A stretch of 29,373 nucleotides of DNA from Methanoperedens sp049303315 (GTDB lineage: Archaea > Halobacteriota > Methanosarcinia > Methanosarcinales > Methanoperedenaceae), in assembly GCA_049303315.1 (NCBI GenBank), contig JBAQMZ010000009.1:1-29373 (forward strand), in the 5' to 3' direction. Of this stretch, positions 16,425 to 23,889 are shown in pieces; position 1 is the stretch's first letter, and each line of letters starts with the position of its first letter. The notes beneath the pieces are model-generated. The model was given only the letters and a program-made list of their open reading frames with translations. It made no database searches and had not been told where the DNA came from. Position numbers and translations under genes: made by a program.

Positions 16425-17279
16425 ATGAGCAGTGTTTCTGTTATAACCTCGATTTTCAATGAATCTGAAGATTTATTTAGAGAATGTGCTCAATCTATAT
16501 CGAAGCAAAGAACTAATTTTGAGTGGATAGTCGTAGATGATGGATCATCCGAATTCTACAGGAATACTTATACATCAATTTTGAATAACGTAACACCCCA
16601 AGTTCATGTTGTTTACTTGAGACTCGATAAAAACTTCGGTTTGTCTGTCGCTCGAAACCAAGGAATAAATATAGCAAAGGGCGATTGGATAGTGGTTTTA
16701 GATTCTGATGACCGGCTGGCAGAAGAAACTATAGAGACGATAAAAAGGACAAGATTTGGAACAAGTCTAATTAGCTTTGATTCATCATACTTTTCTGACA
16801 AATCATCAGAATATCGTTCTATATCTATTTTCAGAGATTTATTCAAACAATATGGAAAATCTACCCTAGATCCGTTCTTATGGTTTGATTTTTACTATCA
16901 TGGTATTATAGTCCGTAGAGATGTATTACAAAGGATTGGTTGTTATCGCGAAGAGCTTCGAATAGGAGAAGATCAAGATATTTTACTACGTACCATAGAA
17001 TCTTTACGGAAAAATCAGGTTCTATTCATTTCAAAATTAGGATATGAGTATAGAAATAATCCTAAAGGTGTTTGTGCAACTCAATGGAACGAGGTGCGGA
17101 AGAATTATGAGGTCACGATGTTAGAAGCTGCTAAGAGGCGAGGAGGTCTATTCGTTAGCTGTCGATATTCAGGTGCTAAGGTTATTGCTGGTGCTTCAGT
17201 TGATTGTTATGAATATGGGCTTCCTGATGGACAATGGGTAAACTGGGACTCGTATAAAGAGTCATGTGCTGATTTTTAG
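16425..17279 (+). CDS. Family 2 glycosyltransferase
   Basis: 284 aa GT-A fold inverting glycosyltransferase. Features in order: SVITSIFNESEDLFRE (nucleotide-binding first strand), IVVDDGSS with Asp38-Asp39, NFGLSVARNQGINIAKGDWIVVLDSDD with the metal-binding DSDD at 93-96, and RIGEDQDILLR with the ED acid pair that provides the catalytic base. It has no membrane segment, so it is a soluble or peripheral enzyme. Sugar donor and acceptor are not readable. It begins 3 bases after the shifted cyclase frame and is followed 10 bases later by the radical SAM gene. AT-rich like its neighbours. Confidence 0.9.
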   Translation: MSSVSVITSIFNESEDLFRECAQSISKQRTNFEWIVVDDGSSEFYRNTYTSILNNVTPQVHVVYLRLDKNFGLSVARNQGINIAKGDWIVVLDSDDRLAEETIETIKRTRFGTSLISFDSSYFSDKSSEYRSISIFRDLFKQYGKSTLDPFLWFDFYYHGIIVRRDVLQRIGCYREELRIGEDQDILLRTIESLRKNQVLFISKLGYEYRNNPKGVCATQWNEVRKNYEVTMLEAAKRRGGLFVSCRYSGAKVIAGASVDCYEYGLPDGQWVNWDSYKESCADF

Positions 17280-17289
17280 AGGGAAAATA

Positions 17290-18366
17290 ATGGAGTATTA
17301 TATTGCTGTTACCCGAGATTGTAATTTAAACTGTTCATTTTGTTTTTGGAATAATATCGAAAGTGAAAAAAAATGTAATAAACTTAACCCTTTAGATTTA
17401 AAGAAGTTTATCGAAAATACAAAAAAAATCTATGAGGATGACTCAAATGTTATAGTTTTTTATGGGGGTGAACCGTTATTAAATCAGGATTTAATTGAAG
17501 ATATTATTAATGTTGTTGGTAGAAATGAAATTATATATTGTTTATATACAAATGGTATTCTGCTGCATACGCTTAGGGAGAATATTCTAAATAAATTATC
17601 ATATATAGCCGTATCTATAGATGGTGATAAAGAATTTAATGATAAGCATAGAGGTGAAGGTTCTTTCAATAAAGTTATTGATGAGGTAATTGAGTTAAAA
17701 AGAAATTTCAAAGGAGAAGTGGTTGCTAGATTAACATTGACCCCAGAGAATTCTTTAGGCAAAAGTGTATTGGGGATAATAAATTATTTTGATCATATTT
17801 ACTGGCAATTCGAGAGTTCACCCAAACTTGAAAATAGTCATAACCAATTGGAAATATATAATCAGGAATTAGATTTGTTATTAGATTTTTGGCTAAGAAA
17901 TATGGAGGAAGGGAGAATATACAATATCATTCCATTTCAATGTATAACAACAACATTGTTATGGAATAAGAGGGCCGATTCTTTGAGATGTGGTTGTGGC
18001 ACCTCCTTTATTTTTATTGATACAGATGGTAATTGTTATTCATGCGATGAGCTTATAAATTACAATCAATTTCATATAGGAAATATTTATGGAGAAATAA
18101 AATTCTCAAATGGGTACTTGTACAAAAAAATGATGAGCTATTGTGAAAAATGTTCAATAAGAGATATCTGCGGAGGAAGATGCATTTCTGCATATGTAAA
18201 ATATTCACAAGAAAAGTTTCTTTTCTATTGCGAAAACTCTAAAATTCTGATTGATAAGATTAAACAATCACTTCCAAGAATTAAAAAGATAATTGATAGA
18301 AAATGTTATTCTAGGGAGTTTTTTGATACTTTTCTTACCTCTCATATATTTGAAGGAATTCCTTAA
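17290..18366 (+). CDS. SPASM-domain radical SAM enzyme, peptide-modifying type
   Basis: 358 aa. The SAM cluster motif uses Cys11, Cys15 and Cys18 (CNLNCSFC), followed by FYGGEPLL, the SAM-contacting GGE motif. The C-terminal SPASM region binds auxiliary iron-sulfur clusters: RCGCGTSF, CYSCDELI and CEKCSIRDICGGRC, with a final Cys in FYCEN. The layout resembles archaeal radical SAM/SPASM proteins thought to modify peptides. No precursor peptide is evident nearby. The ATG at 17290 has GAGGG at 17279-17283; a GTG at 17266 lacks such support. It is the last gene of the AT-rich operon and strikingly poor in G and C. It converges with a different SPASM enzyme. Confidence 0.88.
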   Translation: MEYYIAVTRDCNLNCSFCFWNNIESEKKCNKLNPLDLKKFIENTKKIYEDDSNVIVFYGGEPLLNQDLIEDIINVVGRNEIIYCLYTNGILLHTLRENILNKLSYIAVSIDGDKEFNDKHRGEGSFNKVIDEVIELKRNFKGEVVARLTLTPENSLGKSVLGIINYFDHIYWQFESSPKLENSHNQLEIYNQELDLLLDFWLRNMEEGRIYNIIPFQCITTTLLWNKRADSLRCGCGTSFIFIDTDGNCYSCDELINYNQFHIGNIYGEIKFSNGYLYKKMMSYCEKCSIRDICGGRCISAYVKYSQEKFLFYCENSKILIDKIKQSLPRIKKIIDRKCYSREFFDTFLTSHIFEGIP

Positions 18367-18496
18367 TCAGTTTAAAAGTTGTTACCGGCATCTACTTAAG
18401 ACTATTGGAAATTATTTTGCATTTCTTGAGGCGAATGTTCTATCGCATCAACAAAATGGGATGAGGCTTGTTCCTCTGATTGCCCATCCCCTAGGC
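18367..18496. other. Gap between two convergent radical SAM genes
   Basis: 130 bases marking the right edge of the AT-rich island. Base composition rises toward the right. I see no clear terminator or credible gene. Confidence 0.4.
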
Positions 18497-19642
18497 TCAC
18501 AGCCGTTTCGTCATTATCGCCATTATCCCCGGCTTTGCATCCCTCACAGGCTCTGACGGAAACCCAAACATCGGCATATCGCCGCCTCCCAAAAACTCCT
18601 TCTCCCACCGCTCGGTTATCTCTTTGAATATCCTCTTATAGGCGGTACAGTGGGGGTCAACGCCCTTTATTTCACAATCCGTAGGCGCCATGGCATTATA
18701 GGGGCATCCACCGCGGCAGAATTTGACGTATTTACATTCACCGCAATTCTTGTCCACATATTCCTTGAACTGGAACATGAGTTTCCATGCGTGAGAATTG
18801 GCAAGGTCTTCCTTGCCCGGATGGTCACGAACATTGCCCATCACATATTTTGGCAGACCTACAAAGCGATAGCAGGGATAAATGCTCCCGTCAGGCCCGA
18901 CCGCAAAGGTATCCCCCATGCAGTCCACGAATGTGCAGACAGTGCCCCGGTTGGTGAACACGCATTTGCACAGGTGGTCAATATTCATAAGTTCAATCTT
19001 ACCCCAGTTTTCCAGGTATTTATCCAGAAGATAAACTAACAATTCCCCGTACTCTTCAGGGTCAAGCGCCCATTTCCCTGGGTTTTCGGAACGTATCGAC
19101 GGCAGTGCAGGATGCAATTTAAAATTCAAACCATTCTCGAGGAAAAAATTGAAAATATCCTCTTTTAACTTTATGGAATGTGAGGTAAAGGTGCAGATGA
19201 AACTCACCTTGAGACCCGCAGCCTTAGCAATTTCATAGCCCTGCATGGTCTTCTTGTAGTATCCTTTTCCTCTCTGGAGGTCGGTAAGCTCTTCCGGGCC
19301 ATCCAGGCTTGAACCGATGGGAATATTATACTCGGCAAGGATTTGGGCTATTTCAGGTGTCATTTTCCAGAGATTGGTCTGCAGGGCAAAAGCCGGTTTC
19401 AGATGGGCTAAACCCCGGGCGAGCATGGGCAGCGCCTTCCTGTAAAAATCCGCGCCTGCAAGGAGCGGCTCCCCGCCGTGGAAGGTAAATGTAACCGGGT
19501 CTTTGCGGAAATCTTTTAACCATTTAACCGTTTCTTCAATGGTTTCAATGCTCATTACAGGAGAACCTTCCTCGGAACTCCAGCAATAACTGCATTTGGA
19601 AGGACAGCCCAGAGTAGGGATTAGCATCACGTGAAAAGCCAT
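18497..19642 (-). CDS. SPASM radical SAM enzyme, methanogen peptide-modifying type
   Basis: 381 aa. The SAM cluster uses Cys13, Cys17 and Cys20 (CPSKCSYC), with FHGGEPLLAG next; the auxiliary cluster region has CTFVDCMGD, YPCYRF, CGECKYVKFCRGGC and a last CTAYK. The overall plan matches anaerobic sulfatase-maturating enzymes, but the opening FHVMLIPTLGCP with WSSEEGSPVMS reminds me of a methanogen family annotated as peptide-modifying radical SAM (CbpB/TIGR04083-like); this recollection is not checked. I find no Cys-rich precursor peptide or sulfatase beside it. The start is ATG 19642; a 16-bp perfect palindrome (19668-19683) lies at the promoter position. Composition is like the chromosome, unlike the convergent neighbour. 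Confidence 0.87.
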   Translation of the reverse strand: MAFHVMLIPTLGCPSKCSYCWSSEEGSPVMSIETIEETVKWLKDFRKDPVTFTFHGGEPLLAGADFYRKALPMLARGLAHLKPAFALQTNLWKMTPEIAQILAEYNIPIGSSLDGPEELTDLQRGKGYYKKTMQGYEIAKAAGLKVSFICTFTSHSIKLKEDIFNFFLENGLNFKLHPALPSIRSENPGKWALDPEEYGELLVYLLDKYLENWGKIELMNIDHLCKCVFTNRGTVCTFVDCMGDTFAVGPDGSIYPCYRFVGLPKYVMGNVRDHPGKEDLANSHAWKLMFQFKEYVDKNCGECKYVKFCRGGCPYNAMAPTDCEIKGVDPHCTAYKRIFKEITERWEKEFLGGGDMPMFGFPSEPVRDAKPGIMAIMTKRL

Positions 19643-19667
19643 AAAGCTCTTTGTTTTGACCTTCTTT

Positions 19668-19683
19668 AAACTATTAATAGTTT
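19668..19683 (-). promoter_or_regulatory. 16-bp palindrome at the promoter of the SPASM gene
   Basis: AAACTATTAATAGTTT is a perfect palindrome 26-41 bases before the ATG at 19642. It overlaps the expected TATA position, so it may be the box itself or an overlapping operator. Confidence 0.4.
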
Positions 19684-19735
19684 TCCTGCAATATTCCGAT
19701 TAATTGATTTGCTTAGTTGAAATTAAAAACGCAAG

Positions 19736-19809
19736 CGGGCTGGGAGGGATTTGAACCCACGGCCGTCGGATTAAGAGTCCGACGCTCTGCCTGTCTAAGC
19801 TACCAGCCC
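19736..19809 (-). tRNA. tRNA-Lys (CUU)
   Basis: Cloverleaf on the minus strand: acceptor stem GGGCTGG/CCAGCCC, D arm with GCTT/GAGC, anticodon stem TCGGA/TCCGA around loop CTCTTAA giving anticodon CUU, and T loop TTCAAAT. The discriminator base is G, as in archaeal tRNA-Lys, and CCA is not encoded. The T stem (GTGGG/CCCTC) has one T-T mismatch at its second pair. No intron. It is divergent from the JAMM gene. Confidence 0.95.
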
Positions 19810-19838
19810 ATCTGGGCTTTCCTCTAATAATGTTATCT

Positions 19839-19848
19839 TAATATATAC
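19839..19848 (+). promoter_or_regulatory. TATA-like box for the JAMM gene
   Basis: TAATATATAC is centred about 26 bases before the ATG at 19869, fitting a leaderless transcript. Confidence 0.5.
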
Positions 19849-19868
19849 ATTTCGCACTATCTAACCAT

Positions 19869-20258
19869 ATGAAAATTGCACGCGATACATTAAATTTCAT
19901 ACTCGAAGTCTGCAAATCCTCGTATCCAAAAGAGTTTGCAGGCATGCTTTCCGCAAATGACGATGTCATAACAGACGTGGTGGTCGTCCCGGGAACCGAA
20001 TCAACCGATGAGAGCGCGGTAATGCAATTATTCATGCTTCCCAATATACCAACCGTGGGAACGGTGCACAGCCATCCCACAGGCGACACAAGACCATCAG
20101 CCTCCGACCTTGAACTGTTCGATGCAAAAGGCAGCATACACATAATTGTAGGCGCGCCTTATACTATCGCAAGCTGGACATGCTACAATAAAGAGGGGAA
20201 ACCTGTCAAACTTGAGATAGTCGATTACGAGTTTAAAGAAAAAGAAGAAAACTGGTAA
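19869..20258 (+). CDS. JAMM/MPN+ metalloprotease
   Basis: 129 aa, a lone JAMM domain as in archaeal Jab1-like deubiquitinase homologues. The zinc site is complete: Glu22 (EFAG), His67 and His69 (VHSHP), Ser77 and Asp80, matching HxHx7SxxD exactly. Archaeal members remove ubiquitin-like SAMP proteins or act on sulfur-carrier proteins, but the substrate here is unknown. No SAMP-like or E1-like gene is adjacent. It is convergent with the GcvH-like gene, with no gap between the two stop codons. Functional class is firm, partner is not. Confidence 0.9.
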   Translation: MKIARDTLNFILEVCKSSYPKEFAGMLSANDDVITDVVVVPGTESTDESAVMQLFMLPNIPTVGTVHSHPTGDTRPSASDLELFDAKGSIHIIVGAPYTIASWTCYNKEGKPVKLEIVDYEFKEKEENW

Positions 20259-20687
20259 TTATTTTTTCTTCCGGGTTTCTATATCTTTTTTAAGCCAGGG
20301 ACCGACATCAGCCCCATGAGTAAGTGTTTTCAGGTCGTCTTTTAAGTTAGCGGGCTTGACTTTGATTAACCATCCCTCGCCATAAGGGTCTTTTGCAAGG
20401 AGACCGAGTTCATCCTCGATGTTTTCATTGACTTCAATAACCGTGCCTGCTACGGGCATCAGCAGCCCGCCCACCCATTTTGCAGACTCAAGTGAGCCGA
20501 ATGCCTCCTCGCTCTCGAATTCATCGTCTTCCATCGGAAGGTCTATGAACTCGATATTGCCAGCCGCTTTTGCACCATAGGCATCCATGCCCACTGTCAC
20601 GTTGCCATTGTCTTCTACCTTTGCCCATGTGTGATCCTTCGTATAATACAGTTCATCCGGAAGATTATATCCCTCTATTTCGACCAT
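20259..20687 (-). CDS. GcvH-like lipoyl carrier protein, copy 1
   Basis: 142 aa with the glycine-cleavage H fold. The lipoyl-attachment segment is FGSLESAKW with Lys70 as the predicted lipoylated residue. The N-terminal LYYTKDHTWAKVEDNGNVTVGMD matches the H-protein pattern, and the end has DPYGEGWLIKVKP. ATG 20687 has GAGG about 8 bases upstream, and a TATA-like run (TATATATA at about 20723-20731) lies before that. The second H-like gene is 45 bases upstream, same strand. No GcvT, GcvP or lipoate ligase is in the window, so membership of a full glycine cleavage system is not shown; other lipoyl-carrier roles, such as LbpA of Hdr-like sulfur oxidation, exist. Confidence 0.9.
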   Translation of the reverse strand: MVEIEGYNLPDELYYTKDHTWAKVEDNGNVTVGMDAYGAKAAGNIEFIDLPMEDDEFESEEAFGSLESAKWVGGLLMPVAGTVIEVNENIEDELGLLAKDPYGEGWLIKVKPANLKDDLKTLTHGADVGPWLKKDIETRKKK

Positions 20688-20732
20688 ATTTTTTCCTCAT
20701 TTAATTCGTTAATAACATTGTCATATATATAC

Positions 20733-21149
20733 TTAATTATCGGCATACCGTTCGCGCTCTTTTGCGATTAATCCGGTATAATATTCCACAGCTTCTTTTA
20801 CTTTCATGACCCTGCAAAGCTCTCCTTTTATTTTTACGAGCCATTCGCTGTACGGGTTCCCGTTGATGATGTTGGGGTCTTCCCAGAGTTTTTCATTGAT
20901 TCCCGTGACCTCGGCGTCGAACGGGAGCGATATCTGCGAGACCGCTTTTATGGTTTCATACGCCACCAGCATGTCCCCCTTTTTGACTGATTCCCCGATT
21001 TCAGGCAGGTCTATGTGCACTATTCCTTTGGAAAGGGACTGGCCGAGTTCTGTTATCCCGATGAGTATCTCGCTCTTTTCAGGCTTCAGCCATATGTGGT
21101 TTTTCATATAATACCTGTCATCCGGGAATTCAAACTCATAAGCCTTCAT
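20733..21149 (-). CDS. GcvH-like lipoyl carrier protein, divergent copy 2
   Basis: 138 aa. The H-protein opening is DRYYMKNHIWLKPEKSEILIGITELGQ, and the attachment segment is YETIKAVSQI with Lys68. ETIKA departs from the ESVKA seen in canonical H proteins but keeps the Lys. The middle LPFDAEVTGINEKLWEDPNIINGNPYSEWLVKIK is normal; the last 25 residues form an unusual charged helix. It is much diverged from copy 1, so this is an old duplication or separate acquisition. ATG 21149 is about 29 bases from a TATA-like stretch (21171-21186) that also serves the divergent HAD gene. Confidence 0.85.
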   Translation of the reverse strand: MKAYEFEFPDDRYYMKNHIWLKPEKSEILIGITELGQSLSKGIVHIDLPEIGESVKKGDMLVAYETIKAVSQISLPFDAEVTGINEKLWEDPNIINGNPYSEWLVKIKGELCRVMKVKEAVEYYTGLIAKERERYADN

Positions 21150-21170
21150 GCTGCTTACAATTTGAAGAGA

Positions 21171-21186
21171 GGTATAAAATACTTTT
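21171..21186. promoter_or_regulatory. Bidirectional TATA-like region
   Basis: GGTATAAAATACTTTT sits between the divergent gcvH-like and HAD genes. Leftward it is at the leaderless distance to 21149; rightward it leaves a short leader that includes the AGGAG at 21206-21210. Confidence 0.45.
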
Positions 21187-21219
21187 GCAACACAAAGGAA
21201 TCCTCAGGAGCGATATGGA

Positions 21220-21873
21220 ATGTTACCAAAAGCAGTTATTTTCGACATGGACGGCGTGCTTGTGGATTCGATGCCCGATCATGCTGATGCATGGAAAACC
21301 GTTTTCGCCGAAGCGGGTATCCATATCAACCGGGAAGATATCTATGACATCGAGGGGTCAAATCATGAAGGAATAATCAGGCTGGTATTCAGGAAGGCAG
21401 GCAGGACCCCGACGCCAGGGGATTTCAATGTGCTTGCAAAGAAGAAAATGGAGATTTTTACAAAAACCAATAGAGTAACCGTGTTCCACGGAATATATGA
21501 ATGTCTTGAATTATTGAAAAACAAATGCCTTCTCGGGGTTGTGTCGGGTTCGGACAGGGCTGTGGTCATGGAGCTGCTTCTTCGGTTTTTCCCGAACACA
21601 TTTGACGCTGTGGTATCTGGAAATGATGTCAAGGAGGGAAAGCCATCGCCTGAGCCTTACCTGAAAGCTGTTGGGATGCTTAAATTAGAAAAAGATGAGT
21701 GTATCGTTATCGAGAATGCGCCGCTGGGCGTGGAATCTGCAAAGAGGGCGGGTTTGTTCTGCATTGCGATTCCCACATACGTTGAGGCGCACAGGTTGAA
21801 AGGGGCGGATGTCGTGCTTGAGACTCATGGTATGCTGAAGGAATATATAGAACGTTTATTCTTTGAACGATGA
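21220..21873 (+). CDS. HAD phosphatase, beta-phosphoglucomutase-like
   Basis: 217 aa subfamily I HAD hydrolase with helical cap. Motif I is FDMDGVLVDS (residues 8-17) with both Asp, motif II is GVVSGSD, motif III Lys is in KEGKPSPEPYL, and motif IV is VIENAPLGVESAKRAG. The acidic residues of motif IV read E-N-A rather than the common E-D-S, a modest variation. Substrate could be phosphoglycolate, a sugar phosphate or beta-glucose 1-phosphate. The ATG at 21220 is chosen because AGGAG at 21206-21210 is 9 bases upstream; another ATG at 21215 is out of frame. The radical SAM gene follows by 14 bases, so they are co-transcribed. Confidence 0.88.
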   Translation: MLPKAVIFDMDGVLVDSMPDHADAWKTVFAEAGIHINREDIYDIEGSNHEGIIRLVFRKAGRTPTPGDFNVLAKKKMEIFTKTNRVTVFHGIYECLELLKNKCLLGVVSGSDRAVVMELLLRFFPNTFDAVVSGNDVKEGKPSPEPYLKAVGMLKLEKDECIVIENAPLGVESAKRAGLFCIAIPTYVEAHRLKGADVVLETHGMLKEYIERLFFER

Positions 21874-21887
21874 AGGTTGTGTAGAAA

Positions 21888-22886
21888 ATGGCAAAATGTA
21901 ATCACATCCTCATTCGCGACATCCCTCTTTTCGGGTGCATCGCCTTCGGTATCATCGACCGCGGAACGAATGTATTGCAGCTTCGTCCCTATAGCGAGTG
22001 CCCCTTATCCTGCGTCTTCTGCTCAACCGATGCCGGTCCCCGCTCCGGCAGGCGGATTTCCGAGTATATGGTTGACCTTACGCAATTGCTTTCAGCGTTC
22101 GAATGGGCAGCATCGTACAAGGAAATAGATGATATCGAGGCGCATATCGATACTGTCGGAGAACCGGCGATGTACCCTGAGCTTGTTGAACTCGTTGGGG
22201 GTTTGTCTGCAAACAGCCGCGTAAACACCGTCTCCATGCAGACAAACGGCACTCTGCTTACTACCGGACTCATCGATGCGCTTGATAAAGCCGGGCTTTC
22301 ACGCATCAACATGTCCATAGAATCCCTCGATCCTGACCTTGCGAAAAGGATTGCAGGGACTGATTCATACGATCTTGAAAAAGTTCTAAAGAGCGCGGAA
22401 TATATCGCCAGGAATACTAAAATCGACCTTCTTATCGCCCCGGTATGGCTTCCGGGTATTAATGATACCGAAATCCCAAAATTAATCGAGTTTGCACTTT
22501 CGATAGGCGCAGGAAAAAAATGGCCTGCTCTCGGCATACAGAAGTTCCTGCCTCATAAGTACGGGAGGAAGCCGGATATCAGTGCAATGAACTGGGAGAA
22601 CTTCTATTCCAGGCTCAGGGAGTGGGAAAAAATTTATAATACAAAGCTTGTTCTCGCGCCGCAGGATTTCGGAAGTCATGAGTGCAAGCCCCTGCCGCGC
22701 GTGTTCAAAAGACATGAAAGAGTAAAGGTGAAGGTCGTCGGACCCGGCTGGATGAAGGGTGAGAAGCTCGCTGTCGCGCGGGACAGGGTATTAACGATTG
22801 TGGACGCCGATAGGGTTCCTGTCGGCGCGGAGGTGTATGTTAGGATGGAGAGGGTGGTTGATGGGATATATGTGGCGAAATCTTAA
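21888..22886 (+). CDS. Radical SAM protein with TRAM-like C-terminus
   Basis: 332 aa. Cys38, Cys42 and Cys45 (CPLSCVFC) bind the SAM iron-sulfur cluster; the barrel continues with IDTVGEPAMYPEL (GEP in place of GGE), MQTNGTLL and INMSIESLDP. There is no SPASM Cys cluster. The last 55 residues (ERVKVKVVGPGWMKGEKLAVARDRVLTIVDADRVPVG with a final VDGIYVAKS) form a small beta-barrel resembling a TRAM domain, which binds RNA in MiaB/RumA-type enzymes. This suggests an RNA or tRNA substrate, by inference. It is second in a pair with the HAD phosphatase. The exact reaction is not recognised. Confidence 0.85.
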   Translation: MAKCNHILIRDIPLFGCIAFGIIDRGTNVLQLRPYSECPLSCVFCSTDAGPRSGRRISEYMVDLTQLLSAFEWAASYKEIDDIEAHIDTVGEPAMYPELVELVGGLSANSRVNTVSMQTNGTLLTTGLIDALDKAGLSRINMSIESLDPDLAKRIAGTDSYDLEKVLKSAEYIARNTKIDLLIAPVWLPGINDTEIPKLIEFALSIGAGKKWPALGIQKFLPHKYGRKPDISAMNWENFYSRLREWEKIYNTKLVLAPQDFGSHECKPLPRVFKRHERVKVKVVGPGWMKGEKLAVARDRVLTIVDADRVPVGAEVYVRMERVVDGIYVAKS

Positions 22887-22904
22887 ACCACTGTGCAATG
22901 GAAA

Positions 22905-22944
22905 TATTTTTAAACAATTGTTCATATTACTAAACATATGTTCA
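22905..22944 (+). promoter_or_regulatory. Promoter with paired AACN4GTT operators
   Basis: A TATA-like ATTTTTAAAC (22905-22914) lies about 29 bases before the ATG at 22938. Two palindromes, AACAATTGTT (22913-22922) and AACATATGTT (22933-22942), are exactly 20 bases apart; both continue with CA and are preceded by TA. The first abuts the TATA box and the second covers the start codon. Two helical turns of spacing suggest cooperative binding by a dimer, most simply the winged-helix domain of the gene product. Confidence 0.6.
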
Positions 22945-23462
22945 GAGAATTAAACATAATGAAAATATTTTTTGATTCACCCACCAAAGAGTTTAATGTC
23001 CGGCAGGTAGCCAGAATTTTAAAAATCGCTCCCGCAACGGCAAGCAAAGAATTGAAAAATCTGGTAAAACAGGGTTTGCTGAAAGGTAGAAAAGAGAGAA
23101 TATTAAACCTGTATAAGGCTAATATTGAGAATGGCTTATACAGGGATTTAAAGATATTTTACAACATAAGAAAAATTAAGGACTCTATGCTGCTGGACAG
23201 TTTAAATAGATATTATCTTAAGCCTGCAATAGTTTTATTCGGCTCTGCATCCTGCGGTATCGACACTGAAACAAGCGATTTTGACATACTTGTTGTATCG
23301 GAGAGGAAAAAAGTTCTCCCCGAAAAGGAAAAATTTGAAAAAAAATTGAAGCGGAAACTACAGTTGTTTGTTGTTCGGGAAATTAAAGACCTGAATAATG
23401 AGCACCTGATAAATAATGTCCTTAACGGGATTGTCTTGCAGGGAGAGGTAAAATGGACTTAG
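22938..23462 (+). CDS. Winged-helix MNT-type nucleotidyltransferase (antitoxin)
   Basis: 174 aa. Residues about 5-60 are a winged helix-turn-helix (VRQVARILKIAPATASKELKNL), followed by a minimal nucleotidyltransferase domain with GSASCGIDTETSDFDILVV: Gly102-Ser103 and the metal-binding Asp114 and Asp116. In MNT/HEPN systems the nucleotidyltransferase adds AMP groups to the HEPN toxin and neutralises it; the DNA-binding domain can repress the operon. The HEPN gene overlaps its end by 10 bases. ATG 22938 lies inside an operator-like palindrome, so autoregulation is likely. Slightly AT-rich, like many such modules. Firm as a family call; toxin neutralisation is inferred. Confidence 0.88.
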   Translation: MFRELNIMKIFFDSPTKEFNVRQVARILKIAPATASKELKNLVKQGLLKGRKERILNLYKANIENGLYRDLKIFYNIRKIKDSMLLDSLNRYYLKPAIVLFGSASCGIDTETSDFDILVVSERKKVLPEKEKFEKKLKRKLQLFVVREIKDLNNEHLINNVLNGIVLQGEVKWT

Positions 23463-23872
23463 ACGACTGCTACAGAAAAGGACTTATAAAGAAAACCCGG
23501 GTAGATAAGGAGCTTATAAGGTCTCTAATCGAGATGTCCGGTATCAAGGAAAACGCCGTCAATACCGCAAACGTCAATGAAATAAATATTTCAGCTTATG
23601 TTTCCATGGCTTACGATTCTCTCAGGGAGATTCTTGAGGCGCTTTGCATCTCCAAAGGATATAAGGTTCTGTCACATATCTGTATCGGGGAATTGTTAAA
23701 AACAATAATAACCGATTTCAACTATTCCGAGTTTGACAGATTGAGGTATGCCAGAAACAGTATAAACTATTATGGGGCAAAAGTCGACTTCGTGCAAGGA
23801 AAGGAAATAATCAGGAAAATATTCGCCATGCGAAGAACTATTCTGTATGGTCACCTGAAGGAGTTCCTGTAG
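23453..23872 (+). CDS. HEPN-domain protein (toxin partner of MNT)
   Basis: 139 aa, all-helical. The HEPN signature region is RLRYARNSINYYGAK at residues 97-111: the Arg-Asn pair of RNSINYYG is present, but the His of the RX4-6H RNase motif is missing, with Asn or Tyr at the expected place. Many archaeal HEPN proteins in this class read RNxxxYYG, so RNase activity may be altered or lost. It overlaps the nucleotidyltransferase gene by 10 bases, the usual translational coupling. A hairpin (23890-23922) follows and may end the transcript. The role as toxin is from family knowledge, not shown here. Confidence 0.82.
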   Translation: MDLDDCYRKGLIKKTRVDKELIRSLIEMSGIKENAVNTANVNEINISAYVSMAYDSLREILEALCISKGYKVLSHICIGELLKTIITDFNYSEFDRLRYARNSINYYGAKVDFVQGKEIIRKIFAMRRTILYGHLKEFL

Positions 23873-23889
23873 CGAGCCGTATATGATAT

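Noticed and set aside
18402..18608. 68-aa minus-strand frame overlapping the end of the SPASM gene
   Set aside because: Overlaps the well-supported radical SAM C-terminus in another phase and has no motif or ribosome site.
19810..19868. Second tRNA or snoRNA next to tRNA-Lys
   Set aside because: Only an AT-rich divergent promoter region; no cloverleaf or C/D box seen.
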